Shown here: one piece after another, positions 1 through 10,931 of the stretch | How positions within the stretch are numbered: position 1 is the first letter of the stretch | How the letters are laid out: each line of letters opens with the position of its first letter | Source: Zeugodacus cucurbitae | Lineage: Eukaryota; Arthropoda; Insecta; Diptera; Tephritidae | Direction of reading: 5' to 3' | DNA length: 64,000 nt | Assembly (NCBI RefSeq): GCF_028554725.1 | Contig: NC_071670.1 | Location: 36,016,001 to 36,080,000 of the forward strand | Notes under the pieces: generated by a model | The model's input: only the letters and a program-made list of their open reading frames with translations | Told to the model about the DNA's origin: nothing | The model's database searches: none | Program-made: the position numbers and the translations under genes

Positions 1-205
1 TCATAACTCAAAGAGAAGTTGACCGATCGACTTCAAATTTAAACTGAGTATTCTTGAATATATTTACTATACAATGACCTACGATCTTTTTGTTTTGTTG
101 AAAATGTCAATTGGGCATTAAAAACGACCTCTTTTTACCTAAAAAGCGAATTTTTTTTCAGAACTACGTCATTTTGTTAATTTTTAACATATCTCCGTTA
201 TCTAT
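1..205 (+). repeat. Dispersed repeat, left-truncated by window edge
   Basis: This AT-rich noncoding stretch is clearly homologous, in inverted orientation, to about 53640-53860. Shared landmarks in order are GACCGATCGACTTCAAAT, GAGTATTCTTGAATATATTT, TACGATCTTTTTG and TTTCAGAACTAC. Both copies are diverged by small indels and have no open frame. The family is not recognised. The repeat stops where LINE-derived sequence begins near 218. Confidence 0.6.
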
Positions 206-217
206 ACATACTACATT

Positions 218-706
218 CTCTCTCGACGAACCAAAATCAAACTCTATAAGTCGCTCATTATTCCCGTCCTGATGTATGGCGCTGAAGCGTGGACGATGAC
301 AACATCCGATGAGACGACTCTTGGGGTTTTCGAGAGAAAGGTTTTGCGCAAGATTTTTGGTCCTCTAAACATTGGCAACGGCGAATACCGCAGGCGATGG
401 AACGATGAGCTGTACGATTTATACGACGACATTGACATAGTTCAGCGAATAAAAAGACAGCGGCTACGCTGGCTAGGTCATGTTGTACGGATGGAAGAAA
501 ACACTCCAGCTCTGAAAGTATTCGATGCAGTACCCGCTGGAGGAAGCCGCGGAAGAGGACGACCTCCACTCCGGTGGAAAGACCAAGTGCAAAGTGACCT
601 GGCTTCACTTGGTGTTTCCAATTGGCGCCAAAAAGCAAAAAGGAGGAATGAGTGGCGCGCTCTGGTGGATTCGGCTATAATCGCTTAAAGCGGTTCCTAC
701 GCCAAA
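218..706 (+). mobile_element. RTE-like non-LTR retrotransposon, 5'-truncated copy 1 (3' end)
   Basis: Residues encoded at 272-688 (138 aa, ending ...DSAIIA) form the region downstream of the reverse transcriptase in an insect LINE, with the typical LRWLGHVVRMEENTPALKV and GRGRPPLRWKDQV motifs. The copy at 29686-31365 encodes the same segment with only about seven substitutions in 138 residues. That copy also has a recognisable RT, which supports calling this a LINE fragment and not a host gene. Homology starts abruptly near 218 (5' truncation) and ends at CCTACGCCAAA followed by a (TA)n tract at 706-722. Clade assignment to RTE-like is inferred from general protein resemblance. Confidence 0.8.
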
Positions 707-3700
707 TATATATATATATATATTATAAAGAGAAAAGATTTGTATGTATGTTTGTAATGAATAAATTCAAAAACTACTGTGCCAATTTCAAAAATTTTTT
801 CACAGTTGGAAATCTACATTCACCCCGAGTATCACATAGGCTATATTATTTGCTAAAATCTCAACTTCCTGGAAACAGTTCACAGGTGAGGATATCAAAC
901 AGACTCCGTGATGGAGAATATTAATCTGAAACTGAAAATCTTCTCTTTCTTGCTTGCTCTTGCTTCTTCTTCTTGCAAGTCATTCTCTTCGCATCGCAAT
1001 CGCGTGCCAGAGAGTCGAATAACGAGCAAAATTTCAAAAACTGCCGAGTACGGAGCGTGTGCAGTGGCTTGAAGAACAAAATATTAGAAATATACAAGCT
1101 CGCACTAGGCCGTCGAACTCTGAGCGTTCCCAACGCCTTCATAATCAGAGAGAAAGACAACGGACACCAAAGACTAGAGGTCGTAATCAAGTTTTAGCTA
1201 ATTGCAAATTAAATAAAATTTCATGTTCGAATTTTCCTCATTTTACTTTTTTTAAAATGAATCCACGCAAGAAACTGCAAAGTACATACATATGTATGCA
1301 AATTCTCTCTAACTCGAAGTTATTTTTGGATTATGGTGATTCGAGTTAGCGAAGCTCCACTGTATTTGTTTAAACCCGTGCGAAACCGGAGCGGTCTGCT
1401 AGTTATTCAATATTTTAGTTTAAAAAATCTTAAAATATGAAAAAAAAACTTCGAAACATTCGTACTTTCTTTAAAAAAAATTCACGAAAATCGCCTAATT
1501 TTTCTTGGGTTACACTGGTAAAGCCCCTTAACACTACTGCGCTTCGCAAAAACAGAAGCTAGGTATACACATCACTTATATTCCCTACATAGTATCGAGT
1601 CAAGAAGTATAGTGTCATAGGACAACATGTTCTCGATCTTATAAAGTGAGGTTAGAGAGCGTGTTATTCTGTACACCTCAACTTATATCCAAATTCCAAG
1701 CATATGAACGCGTATTTTTTTCGCGAATTAAATTTAACATTTGCTAATTTTGAATAGATTTGTATGAATGTATGCATGTGCGCACAAATAATTACTCACA
1801 ACCGTATGATCGACATTCGTCATGCGGGGACACATACATATGTATGTACATACATATATACAATTTACAATTTAATTAATTCCATATTCTTATTGCACAT
1901 CAAATAGTTGGACGAGAATTCTCACATTCAACACTAGAACTGTTATATTTTTACCTATTTTTTTTTTTTATTATACAATTGTATCTATTTTTATTGTTGT
2001 TTTCGTAATGTGAATGTTTACGCACAAATACACCTACAATTTGTTTGTATGAAGTCATTTTTAAATCAACCGCATGGGTGTTTTCGCAAAAGGGGCTGTT
2101 GAAATGCATTTAAAATAGCATTGTTTTTGTTGTTGATTGCACTGGGAAATTAGTTCTCAACTCATTAACATAAGTTATAAATATGAATCACAGTAAAACC
2201 ATTAATTATGAATATTCATTGGTATAATTACGTGCACAGATTACTCAACAATAATTACAATGTTGTGAGAAAAACTATAAATTATCAATTTAATGAGGTT
2301 TAAATCATTTTTTTAGATTAATATGTGAAAGCAGACACTTTTTCGCGATTTTCTGTGATTTTTCACTCGGAAAATACTGGAAGTTAAGTTTTTTATTGTT
2401 TTTTTTTTTTATGGTTTTACGAGCGTGGTCCGATAAGTACTAGGTTTACATAAGAAGAACGAACATTTTGTAAATATCACGATCAAATTTCAAGGTTATC
2501 TCCTATTAGCTCGTCTCTCACTACTAGTCTCAATGATGATGGTCCAAATTTTTTTAGACCTCCGTGGTATCGATAAACAACTCTTTTGACTAAAATTTTT
2601 TCCACACTGCGCCAAAAGCTGCGCCGACCATTAATGCTCTTTTTATAATTTTCTAAAACATGCGGACACGCCCACATTCACATGCGGTCGAAACCAAAAA
2701 AAAAATACCGGTGCGTATAAGTAATTCGAGTACCGCCCACATACATACATACATGTATGTATCTTTGTAGAAATGTATTTTTGTACATATTTTCCACATT
2801 AAAATATATGTATATATGTACGTTATCTGTATGTATTTATGCATGTACATGCCTAATAGTTTTTATGAAAATGTTCAAACAATTAAGGCGGGCGCTAACG
2901 ATTCTTTCGCGGTCACTTCACGTCTTTGCTAATTTCGTTATTATATGTATGTTTGTATGCATGTGCTTGCAATGAGCACACAGCGGCCGTCATTAAAGTG
3001 CAAGTGCCAATCGTTATGACAAAACCAAAGGGCGACCAACTAACTTAACAAATAAATACGTTTTTTTTTTTCGTTTCGACAAGAACAAAACCACTAATTC
3101 ACTAAAATAAATACTAACTGGAGAATTTCCACACAGTTCCAAGCGCCTACAGCAACAAAATGCAACTGTTCTATAAGATGGTCAACGAGAAGGCTGGGTA
3201 CTACAATTTCTAGCGCGGCGATGTAGTTCTACTACATAGACACACGCATACACACATGCATACAAACGAATAAAAAAATCGAATAGGTTTATATACAAAG
3301 CTAACGCATCTATATATATGTACATAGAGAGTACATAGTATCAGCGTATACAAAATATACAGACTATATACATATGTATGTATGTACATACTATGTACAC
3401 ATGCAAATAAAACTTATCACGTTTATGCGGAATATAGCAAAAAAGTGTTTTTGTTTCCATTTTTTACCGAAGGGAAAATTAGTTAAATGCCGCAATCGTG
3501 ATTTTGTTTACCTTATTTATATACGTCATCACTCTTTTATGTATGTATGTATGTATGTATTCGACATAAACAACTTGAATCATTGTCACCATCATTTACT
3601 ATATACACATACGCACATACATATGATTTGAATGGATTAGCCACCCACTAGCGTTGACTTTGTTGCGTGATAAACGTAACTACTTGGTATTAAAAAGTGA

Positions 3701-4246
3701 AAACGCAACAATAACTGAATACCTAGCGGTCATTTCCAATCTTAAACGCTTTTCTGTATACCCTATACGGTATGAGTTTATACATATGTATGTATGCAAC
3801 AGATAGGGAATTTTGAATATTTTCACAGAAAACACACTTTTTCTATGTAAGATTCGAAAAACCTTAATAAAGTATTATCATCTTGAGATCTTGGATATTG
3901 ATATTGTTGCTATTGTTGCTATAGCAACCGAAAATACCGTCATGTTGATACTCCTTCGTCGAATTTCTTATTATAATCATTTTGTATTAATCTTTTATTA
4001 CTATGAATTCAAATACAAAGCTTGATGAATAAGAAAATATGAAGAATATTACAAAGAATCTCAATTATGCACTTATACTTCTAGAAATTTTAATCGAAAT
4101 TCTTATCATACAAATCTTATAGGAATATATGTATGTATGTATGTATGTTTATATTGTAACATATGCAGTTAATAACCAATAATAAAAAGTACAATATTCG
4201 CAAGTTTAATAGAAAATACGACATATGATATATTTTAAATTTCCCA
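707..4246. other. Intergenic DNA, repeat-rich, no gene supported
   Basis: No convincing coding exon is seen. The stretch contains many short CATA/TATG runs with the palindrome ACATATGT (for example 1840-1860, 2740-2850, 3370-3390, 3540-3560, 3780-3797, 4130-4150) and poly-T tracts. At 2420-2445 a GTGGTCCGATAAGTACT motif resembles a mariner end, but no partner end was found. Open frames here are short and of biased composition. Confidence 0.5.
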
Positions 4247-4810
4247 TCAATTCAGTTCATCAAAGTAGGCACCAGTCATCAAGTCTTCCACGCGTATATT
4301 AAATACTTTCATCAGTTCATCAGCCACTTGTTGTCCCTCCTCGACAGACTGTTCCGGTCGAAGACATACTTCGAATTCCATAAAATTTCCCAAATTCTTT
4401 ACTTTGTCCATATGTATACGAGTTTGACCATGCAGAAATAAATATCTCTCTTTTTCCAAAGTGCCCTTCACTCCATTGCTTTGCGCCAAAATCTTCTCAA
4501 GCAATGCGGGATCATCAACATCTAATCGATTAAATGTTGACAGTTTTGGTCCGGTCTTGTTGGGTCGTACATAATATATAAGTTGTGAGCGCATAGGTGG
4601 CTTTAGGTAGCGTAGTTTAAATCGACCACCTTTACTATCGTCTAAAATGTTGAAGAACACATCCTTCTGTACCAGTAACTCGCCGGTTGACTTTGTCAGT
4701 TCGCGCGCTACTTGAACACGACGTTCAAATTCTTCATCCGTGCCAACTCTAGCCTTTATCTCAACATTCCTTTCATCACCAGGAGTAATAGTTTCATTTT
4801 TAATAGACAT
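4247..4810 (-). CDS. CYTH-domain (triphosphate tunnel, class IV adenylate cyclase-like) protein
   Basis: Single-exon frame of 187 aa from the ATG at 4810. It begins with RNVEIKARV (residues 14-22), the hallmark N-terminal strand of class IV adenylate cyclase-like CYTH proteins. It continues with LLVQKDVFF (46-53), GGRFKLRYL (61-69), LIYYVRPN (77-84), RIHMDKVKNLGNFMEFEV (131-148) and a C-terminal helix, which is the usual order of the beta-barrel tunnel that binds triphosphates and divalent metal. The length suits a single CYTH domain. True substrate in flies is unknown; thiamine triphosphatase-like or other phosphohydrolase activity is possible, and cyclase activity should not be assumed. The frame stays open upstream to 4945, adding 45 S/T/R-rich residues; I prefer the internal ATG because family similarity starts just after it, but a targeting-peptide start cannot be excluded. 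Divergent from the sloth1/sloth2-like gene. Confidence 0.85.
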   Translation of the reverse strand: MSIKNETITPGDERNVEIKARVGTDEEFERRVQVARELTKSTGELLVQKDVFFNILDDSKGGRFKLRYLKPPMRSQLIYYVRPNKTGPKLSTFNRLDVDDPALLEKILAQSNGVKGTLEKERYLFLHGQTRIHMDKVKNLGNFMEFEVCLRPEQSVEEGQQVADELMKVFNIRVEDLMTGAYFDELN

Positions 4811-5379
4811 TTTTACTATTCTACTTAATGCACACGATTTATCTACTGTAGAGGAATTTCGCAATAACAATGAATGGCGCTTGTTTGTTGTTAAAGTACT
4901 ACAAAACAAGGTTAGGCATGTACGAGTGTTAACATATGTGTACATTTTGAAAAATATTTATATTAGTTTCTGCAAACAATAAAAAAAAATTATTTAAGAA
5001 CATTCACAAAATTATACAAATTAAAAATAAATAAGTTCTATTATAATGATTTTTAATAACAAAATGCCAAAATTTTAGTATTTCGGCTAGAACGAAATAA
5101 ACGTCATTCGTTCGCACTCAAGCAAATTTATATTTTTTTCGTTCGTTAGCACCAATTGGAAACCACGAGCTGTCAACTTCATAACAACAATCAGCTGTTT
5201 AAATTGAGTTGTGGAAATCGGTGTATTCCTTCTAAATTATTCGATTCCAAGTAAATTATTTACAAATATTTATAACATGTTGAATTAAGTAAGCTATTTA
5301 CAAGTTTATCTGCTTTTAATAATTGTTTGTACAAGTATTTTTTTTTGTATAATTAAAGCATTACATAATAACATATTAC
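4811..5379. promoter_or_regulatory. Divergent intergenic region (CYTH gene / sloth1-sloth2 gene)
   Basis: About 570 bp separates the divergent start codons, so both 5' leaders and core promoters should lie here. The segment at 5090-5220 is less AT-rich than its surroundings and contains an E-box-like CAGCTG near 5192. No TATA box position can be assigned with confidence. Bidirectional use is inferred from geometry only. Confidence 0.4.
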
Positions 5380-5699
5380 ATGGTTTCAGACATGCCTTTT
5401 TACAGTAACAGCTTTAGACGTATTTTGGACAAGTGGCCTGGCAAGCAACGTCTTGGTATTTATAGATTCTTGCCCTTATTTTTTGTGCTCGGTGCTGCTT
5501 TAGAATTTTCGATGATCAATTGGACAGTTGGAGAGACCAACTTTTGTAAGTTATATAGATCATATAAATTGCAAACAATTTACAATTTTTTTTATTTGCA
5601 GATAAAACATTTAAAAAACGACAAGCCAAAAATTTTGTTGAAGAAAAATTGCAAATTACGCAAGCACAAGTTCAAACACCAACCAAAGAAGTAGCGTAA
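5380..5699 (+). CDS. sloth1: sloth1-like / SMIM4 (UQCC5) mitochondrial complex III assembly micropeptide
   Basis: Two exons, 5380-5545 and 5602-5699, joined across a 56-bp intron (GTAAGT...TTTGCAG) that keeps frame. Without splicing the frame runs into a basic nonsense tail. The product is 87 aa from the first ATG, or 83 aa from the second ATG at 5392, which has the better context (G at -3) and gives an MPFY start. It contains RRILDKWPGKQR (from the second Met, 9-20), then IYRFLPLFFVLGAALEFSMINW (23-44) as a single membrane span, then VGETNFY. This matches the SMIM4 pattern of a basic N-terminus, PGKQR and IYRFLP before the span. Human SMIM4 and Drosophila Sloth1 are inner-membrane factors needed for respiratory complex III assembly. 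A second cistron starts 25 nt after the stop. Gene name is by recognition of the family and the bicistronic layout. Confidence 0.88.
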
Positions 5700-5724
5700 A
5701 AGTACAGAATAACAATCTTGCAAA

Positions 5725-5946
5725 ATGCCTGCTGGTGTTTCCTGGGGTCAATATATGAAATTCCTTTCCGCGGCGATGTTATCTATGATGGCTGGCTCGC
5801 AACTGGTTCATATGTACTACAAACCATTAGATGATTTAAATACATACATAGAACGAGAAATGGATGCTACAAATGTACAAAAGTTAGATATTAAGTCAAC
5901 TCCGCCGGAAAAACCAAATCAAACAGATGGTGGAAAAAACTCGTAG
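5725..5946 (+). CDS. sloth2: sloth2-like / Brawnin (UQCC6) complex III assembly micropeptide
   Basis: 73 aa starting MPAGVSWGQYMKF, matching the MPAGV start of Brawnin (C12orf73). The hydrophobic stretch at residues 10-30 (YMKFLSAAMLSMMAGSQLVH) is followed by MYYKPLDDL, equivalent to the HRYYRP-type motif after the membrane segment in the family, and then a charged, disordered C-terminus. The ATG lies 25 nt after the sloth1 stop codon, has an adenine-rich CAAAATG context, and there is no room for its own promoter, so both proteins should come from one mRNA, as described for Drosophila sloth1/sloth2. Poly(A)-type AATAAAATAA lies at 5971-5980, 25 nt after the stop. Acts with Sloth1 in mitochondrial complex III assembly (family knowledge). 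Confidence 0.88.
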   Translation: MPAGVSWGQYMKFLSAAMLSMMAGSQLVHMYYKPLDDLNTYIEREMDATNVQKLDIKSTPPEKPNQTDGGKNS

Positions 5947-5970
5947 TGTATGTTATAGTGAAGAAATTGC

Positions 5971-5980
5971 AATAAAATAA
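5971..5980 (+). terminator. Probable poly(A) signal of the sloth1/sloth2 transcript
   Basis: AATAAAATAA, containing canonical AATAAA, lies 25 nt after the second cistron's stop codon and before the convergent zinc-finger gene. No earlier AATAAA lies between the two cistrons, which fits one shared transcript. Confidence 0.6.
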
Positions 5981-6247
5981 AGTTTGAGCATTTCTCTTTC
6001 TGAAATCATCTTATTTCAAAATATCGCTAATAACATAACAAAATTTTGACTACATTTACAAGACAAATAAGAGTTCAGAGAGACGATCAGTTTTATCCAC
6101 GCATTATTGATGGACTACAACAAAATAATAAGATTTTTCGTGCTGGTGTATTATTTACACCTATCCCCCTTCTCCAAGCGCAACACAAGCTACTTCTCTG
6201 ATTATTACTGACACCTTGTGGGATTTCAATTAAGAGAAGATATCATT

Positions 6248-8142
6248 TCATGGGACCATAAATGTATTAGTTAATTCCTGATTAACATTTGTTGTTGGAT
6301 TTATTGCTGCAATGAATTTTTCGTGTGATTTTCGATGGTTTTTTAAGCAGGTCTGCTGTCGATATCCTTGTCCACAGACATCGCAAACATAAGGTTTCTC
6401 TCCTGTATGTATATATTCATGATGGCGCAGGGTTTTTCTAGAAGCAAAGCATTCAGAACAATATTGGCATTCAAATGGTTTCAGTTTCATATGCACTGCT
6501 TTAACATGTGCCTCCAGTTCAAATTTTCGTATAAACAGTCTGCCACAGTGTTCACAAGGCATTTTATCATTAGAATGTACTAGCATATGTTGGACAAGCA
6601 TGAATTTCTTAGCCATACGTCGACCACAAACGTTACATTCATACTTCGTTTCGTTGGTGTGCAATTGCAAGGTGTGGTACTTGAGTGTGTAACGTGAATA
6701 GAAGAGTTTTTTGCAAATATCGCATTCAAAACGCTCTTTCAAATGCTCCTTTTCAGCTTGCTCTGCTTCAGTGGGATGTTTTGCGCGTCGATGATATTTT
6801 AGATTGCCGGATTGATTAAAGGTAGCACCACACTGCTCACACACGTATTTTGTTGCACAAGACGTATCCGAGTGTTTTAAACGTTTGTGCTTTTGCATAG
6901 CAATAAAACTAGTATATACACGCTCACATCCCGAGATGTCACAAGCGTATGAGCGTACTTCTGCATCGTGTATTTCCTTGATATGAGTGTAAAGTCCGCC
7001 AATAAATGTATATGACTTTTCACAACGATCACATTGAAATGGACGCTTGCTACCTTCGTGTACCTTACGTATATGAGCGTCCAGTGTTATTTGGTGTGCA
7101 AAGCAGTGACTACATTGCTCACATTTGAAACTGTTTTTAGTTCCTTTATTGCGACGTTTTGTCGTACTATCCAAATTCACTGTGCCTAAATTCAATTGAA
7201 ACTTCTCACTAAGATTTTCCACTTTTGTACTCGTTGTTTCATTGTTATCTGCAATTCCAGTCTCAAAGGTTAGAGATCGTTTTCTAAGAGACCGCGTCGG
7301 ATACTTTTTTGTTTCCAAATTACAATCGCTCCGTTCGTTGAACTGAGCTTTACATGTTTCTGCAACCACCGTTTCGGCATTAGTTTTGTGAGTTTTATAG
7401 TTGTCTTCGTCATGATCTATAGCTGTTTTATATAGTTCTTCGTTGGAATGTTCATCGTGAAAACCTTGCCACTCTTCATTGTTGCTTGCTTCGCAAATAT
7501 CATCGATCTCTTGCTCATGTTTAGGGATATCTACTAGCGTGCCATTACCAAATGGATCTGGATAAAGTAGATCATTGCTTATCATTGCCACATCACTCAA
7601 TGTATTTATCATGACGGATTCTGTTTCCATAAGAGCATCTTTAAGCTATAAATTTTAATGTAATTGTATTACTAAAAATGTATCTATATAAATATAACTT
7701 TTCTTACCAACAAATTGAAGCTTTCGGTTGTAGTTTGTTGTACTGCAATATTATTCTCAATTTCCTGGCAGTCTTCATCTTCAGCAATTTCAACTTTAGC
7801 TGCACCTAAGCAAACTAACTCTTGCAACTTCTGTGTACTATTTCTGACTTGATTTTTGAATGACACAAAACTTTGTAATCGTTTATAGCAATGTAAGCAA
7901 ATGCATTGAGGATATTCTTGAGTTATTGTTTTCGTTTCTTCATTACTCCACTGTTCATCCATACACGAAGCAATAAATGTTGGTATTAGTTCAATATTTA
8001 CAAAGTTAATGCATAAATTTTCACAATCAGATAAATTCGCTACCTCATCTACATTTGCTAAATAATTTACATTCTCTAGTTTCAATTTTTTCAAGCAAGT
8101 TCGACAGTGCTCTTTTATATTTTCTATTGTTAATACCGACAT
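6248..8142 (-). CDS. ZAD and nine-finger C2H2 zinc-finger protein
   Basis: Two exons, 8142-7708 and 7645-6248 (phase 0, intron 62 bp, GTAAGA...TTTATAG), giving 610 aa. The N-terminus is a ZAD (zinc-finger associated domain, an insect dimerisation module): EHCRTC at residues 11-16 and the second cysteine pair CICLHC about 75 residues later. An acidic, poorly conserved linker containing a basic RSLRKR patch follows. Nine C2H2 fingers then occupy the C-terminal half, most of the C-x2-C-x12-H-x3/4-H type; the third has a C-x4-C spacing (CDISGC). The last two carry the TGEKPY-type linker. Likely a sequence-specific nuclear DNA-binding factor; target unknown. ZAD genes expand by tandem duplication in flies, and a paralogue with the same intron position lies upstream. 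Orthology to a named Drosophila gene was not resolved. Confidence 0.9.
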
Positions 8143-8460
8143 TTTAAGTTTATAAACATTTTAAGGAATAATAAAGGAAACCTTCTGCACTTTATGTTTG
8201 TTAACTATACGAAAACAATTTTTACTAGTGATGTAAAGATTTTAACGGATCAGTAAGGCAATAGAGTAGCCGTGTTTAAATTGTCAGATATTTGGTAAAA
8301 ATGTTGGTTTATTAAATTTTATATGGCTTTAATTATATAAGTAAGATATTAATATAACACCAAAGTATATATTTCTTATAAAAATTCGGCGAACATATAA
8401 ATTTTTGTGCAAATTTATATATAGTTGACAGGCCTTTGAGAACCGGATTATTGTTAAGTA

Positions 8461-9224
8461 CAGTCGACTCTCATTAGTTCAAACCTGCGATAATTGTAAC
8501 CTCTCTATAATTCAAAGTTATCACGAATACCCTACTAAATGTCTTTATATTTCGAACTAAATCAATACATTTTCATACACTTGGTAAATCGAACGAAAAA
8601 ATCATTGCTATTTAACAAAACGACGCGTTAATTCGAACTCATCAGCGTCCAGCACTCGACAATTCAAAGTTGCAGAGAGAAGAGGGGGAAAGATTGTAAG
8701 TACATTTTGCGACAAGTTCAAACTTGTATCAAGATACACGGGCCTTTGTTTTTGTTATGATTAGTTTGACTATTTGAGCTACTGTTACTCCTTCGTTTGT
8801 ATGCAGATTAAAAGTAAGCGTTATGAGCCCTAGAAAGTATAAATGTTTGACGATTGCGGTGTGAGTTTTTCTGATTTTGTTCAAGTAGATGAAAATGTTG
8901 CTGTCTCAGGTTCACTAATCGATGGCGAAATTTTATCTGCGACAGATACGCAAAGTAACGATGAAGATGAGGGCGATACATCGGAACCTTTGGCAGAGGT
9001 GTCAGTTATGAAAGCAAGATCCTAATTTGATACATGTATGTACACGAATGTACCTCTTAATTCTTGTCATTATTATATTAATAAATAAAAATTAACCAAC
9101 ACTTAATAATTCGAAGTTTTGTTTATTTTCTCTCACAAATTTCGAACCATTTAATATTTCAAACATTCGATAATTCGTAATATTTCAAGAGTCCCTCGAG
9201 TTTCGAATTAACGAGAGTCGACTG
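8461..9224 (+). mobile_element. Tigger/pogo-like DNA transposon deletion derivative (764 bp)
   Basis: The ends form terminal inverted repeats: CAGTCGACTCTCATTAGTTC on the left, and the complement of the right end reads CAGTCGACTCTCGTTAATTC. A TA dinucleotide flanks each side (8459-8460 and 9225-9226), the expected pogo/Tigger target duplication. CAG-starting ends with TA target sites are typical of the pogo group of Tc1/mariner. The middle retains only a short acidic coding remnant. It sits between the two ZAD genes, in the 5' flank of the first one. Confidence 0.85.
8843..9025 (+). pseudogene. C-terminal remnant of Tigger/pogo-like transposase
   Basis: A 60-residue frame inside the inverted-repeat element, containing FVQVDENVAVSG and an acidic SNDEDEGDTSEP tail. 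Acidic tails with a VDE(N/D) motif are typical of the C-terminus of Tigger/Jerky-like transposases. There is no DNA-binding or DDE catalytic segment, so this is a non-functional leftover of an internally deleted element. The start codon is arbitrary. Confidence 0.55.
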
Positions 9225-9609
9225 TACTTATATATGCGGAGAAAAAAAAATATCTGGCATCCTTTTTGATTTTAGCTGTTTAAGGTGACCATAGAACGAA
9301 AATAAATACTAATTTAATATAAATATTTCAAATCCGTATCCGAGTTACTTGCCTGTATGATACTTTTTGGACTTTGTTGTTGTGTCTATTGTCGTTAGAG
9401 CATAAAAACATTGATTATAATTTCATCAGTGAAATATGTATTAAATCAACCATAAAATATAACTAAGTATTGTAAAAACTTAAAATTCCCTATATATACT
9501 TTCTATATACCATACAATTATTAAAATATTGATGTGTTTCTTTACATCATTTTTCTATGATTAAAATACTTTTAGAGATTACATCAAATGCACTTTCAAC
9601 GTCAAGCTT

Positions 9610-10931
9610 CTAGCTTTTTTCAATCGTATCATTTTTGAAATGTTTCAGCCGGTGTTGTTTCATAGCCGTTGGTTGACGGAAGTCTTTTCCACAAACGTCA
9701 CAAAGATATGGTTTTTCCCCAGAGTGTCGGTAACTATGGAAACGTAAAGATTTTTGCGTTTGAAATGATTTATCACAAAGTTTGCAGGGAAACGGTTTCT
9801 CTTTCAGGTGTGCTGAACGTTCATGATTCAATAGATCTTGGTACCACATAAAACTTTTCTCACACTGGCTGCATGGTATTCTACCGTCTGTAGAATGTGT
9901 GCGCAAGTGTTCTACGAGTAAATTTTTTACAGGAAATCGTTTACTACAAATTCCGCACACACGCGCCATGTCCTCTTTTATATGAAAACACATATGCTTT
10001 TTAAGTGATAAATCGGTTAGAAACGCCTTCGGACATACACTGCACTTAAACTGGGCATTTGCGCTTAGCACGGCTTGATGTTTTTGCTTCATGTGTTCTT
10101 GCAGACTTCGAATATATCTGTAGGCTTTGTCGCAATGACCACACGAAAATGGCAATTTATTGACATTGTGCATCTGTCGTATATGGACATCCAATTCTGA
10201 ATTGAAAGCGTAAGTTTGGGTGCATTGTGTGCATTTATATTTTTCTTTCTCTAATACAGGCGCTTCTCTCTTGACATCATCTGGCTTTTCAACAACGATT
10301 TCTTTACTGCTGCATTCGGATGTCGCTTGTAATGAAGGCGCAAAGGGATCTGCTATTTCATCGCTTAAATCTGTATTCGCCATGTTTGCTACCGATGTTT
10401 CGAAAAATACTTGCTCGTCTTCCATAAGCGCATCCCTAAACTAAATATTTGGTGAAGCTGGCGGTTAACTAATTTAACTATGTATGTTCACAAACTTACC
10501 TGTAGTTTGGAATCCTGCACCAAGTGGTCCGTACTCTCTTTGTGCTGCTCGTTTTCATCCTCGTCATAATTTATTTCAACTTTTATCATACCACTACTAC
10601 AATTAAGTACAGTGCGTAATTTTTCAGCACTTTGTTGTGCCCTCTTACAGAACAAGCTAAAGTTATGCAGCTTATCATAGCAAGCTAGGCATATATTGTC
10701 TGGCAATTCATTATCAACAGCAAATACGGTGTCATTTTTACTAGGGCCATCTATATAAATATATATTAGCTGTTGCAATTCAGCATCGTTGGAAATGTTA
10801 AATTGCAGGTCCTTGTTATCCGGTGCAGCATCTTCAACATATTTGCCCGAAGAGATATCTGCAGTCACACCAAGTCTTTTTAAACAAGTACGACAATGCT
10901 GGTAGGCATTCTCCTTTGTTAATAACGACAT
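9610..10931 (-). CDS. ZAD and seven-finger C2H2 zinc-finger protein
   Basis: Two exons, 10931-10500 and 10440-9610 (phase 0, 59-bp intron, GTAAGT...ATTTAG), giving 420 aa. The ZAD is at the N-terminus (QHCRTCLKRLG near residues 11-21; second pair CLAC in NICLACYDKLHNF), followed by an acidic linker and seven C2H2 fingers. The final two read FPCKLCDKSFQTQKSLRFH and YLCDVCGKDFRQPTAMKQH, close to the last two fingers of the neighbouring ZAD gene. The second exon of each gene starts with the same pattern (L/F-K/R-DALME) at the same intron phase, so the pair arose by tandem duplication and then diverged in finger number (nine versus seven). Probable nuclear transcription factor; target unknown. 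A DRE-like TATCGATA lies 158 bp upstream of the start codon. Confidence 0.9.

Noticed and set aside
272..688. 138-aa frame as a host protein-coding gene
   Set aside because: The same sequence occurs downstream of a reverse transcriptase at 29.7-31.4 kb and in two further fragments.
2420..2720. Mariner element suggested by GTGGTCCGATAAGTACT
   Set aside because: Only one end-like motif is visible; no inverted partner, target duplication or transposase remnant was found nearby.
4811..4945. N-terminal extension of the CYTH protein
   Set aside because: Family similarity begins after the downstream Met at 4810; the extension is possible as a targeting peptide but unsupported.
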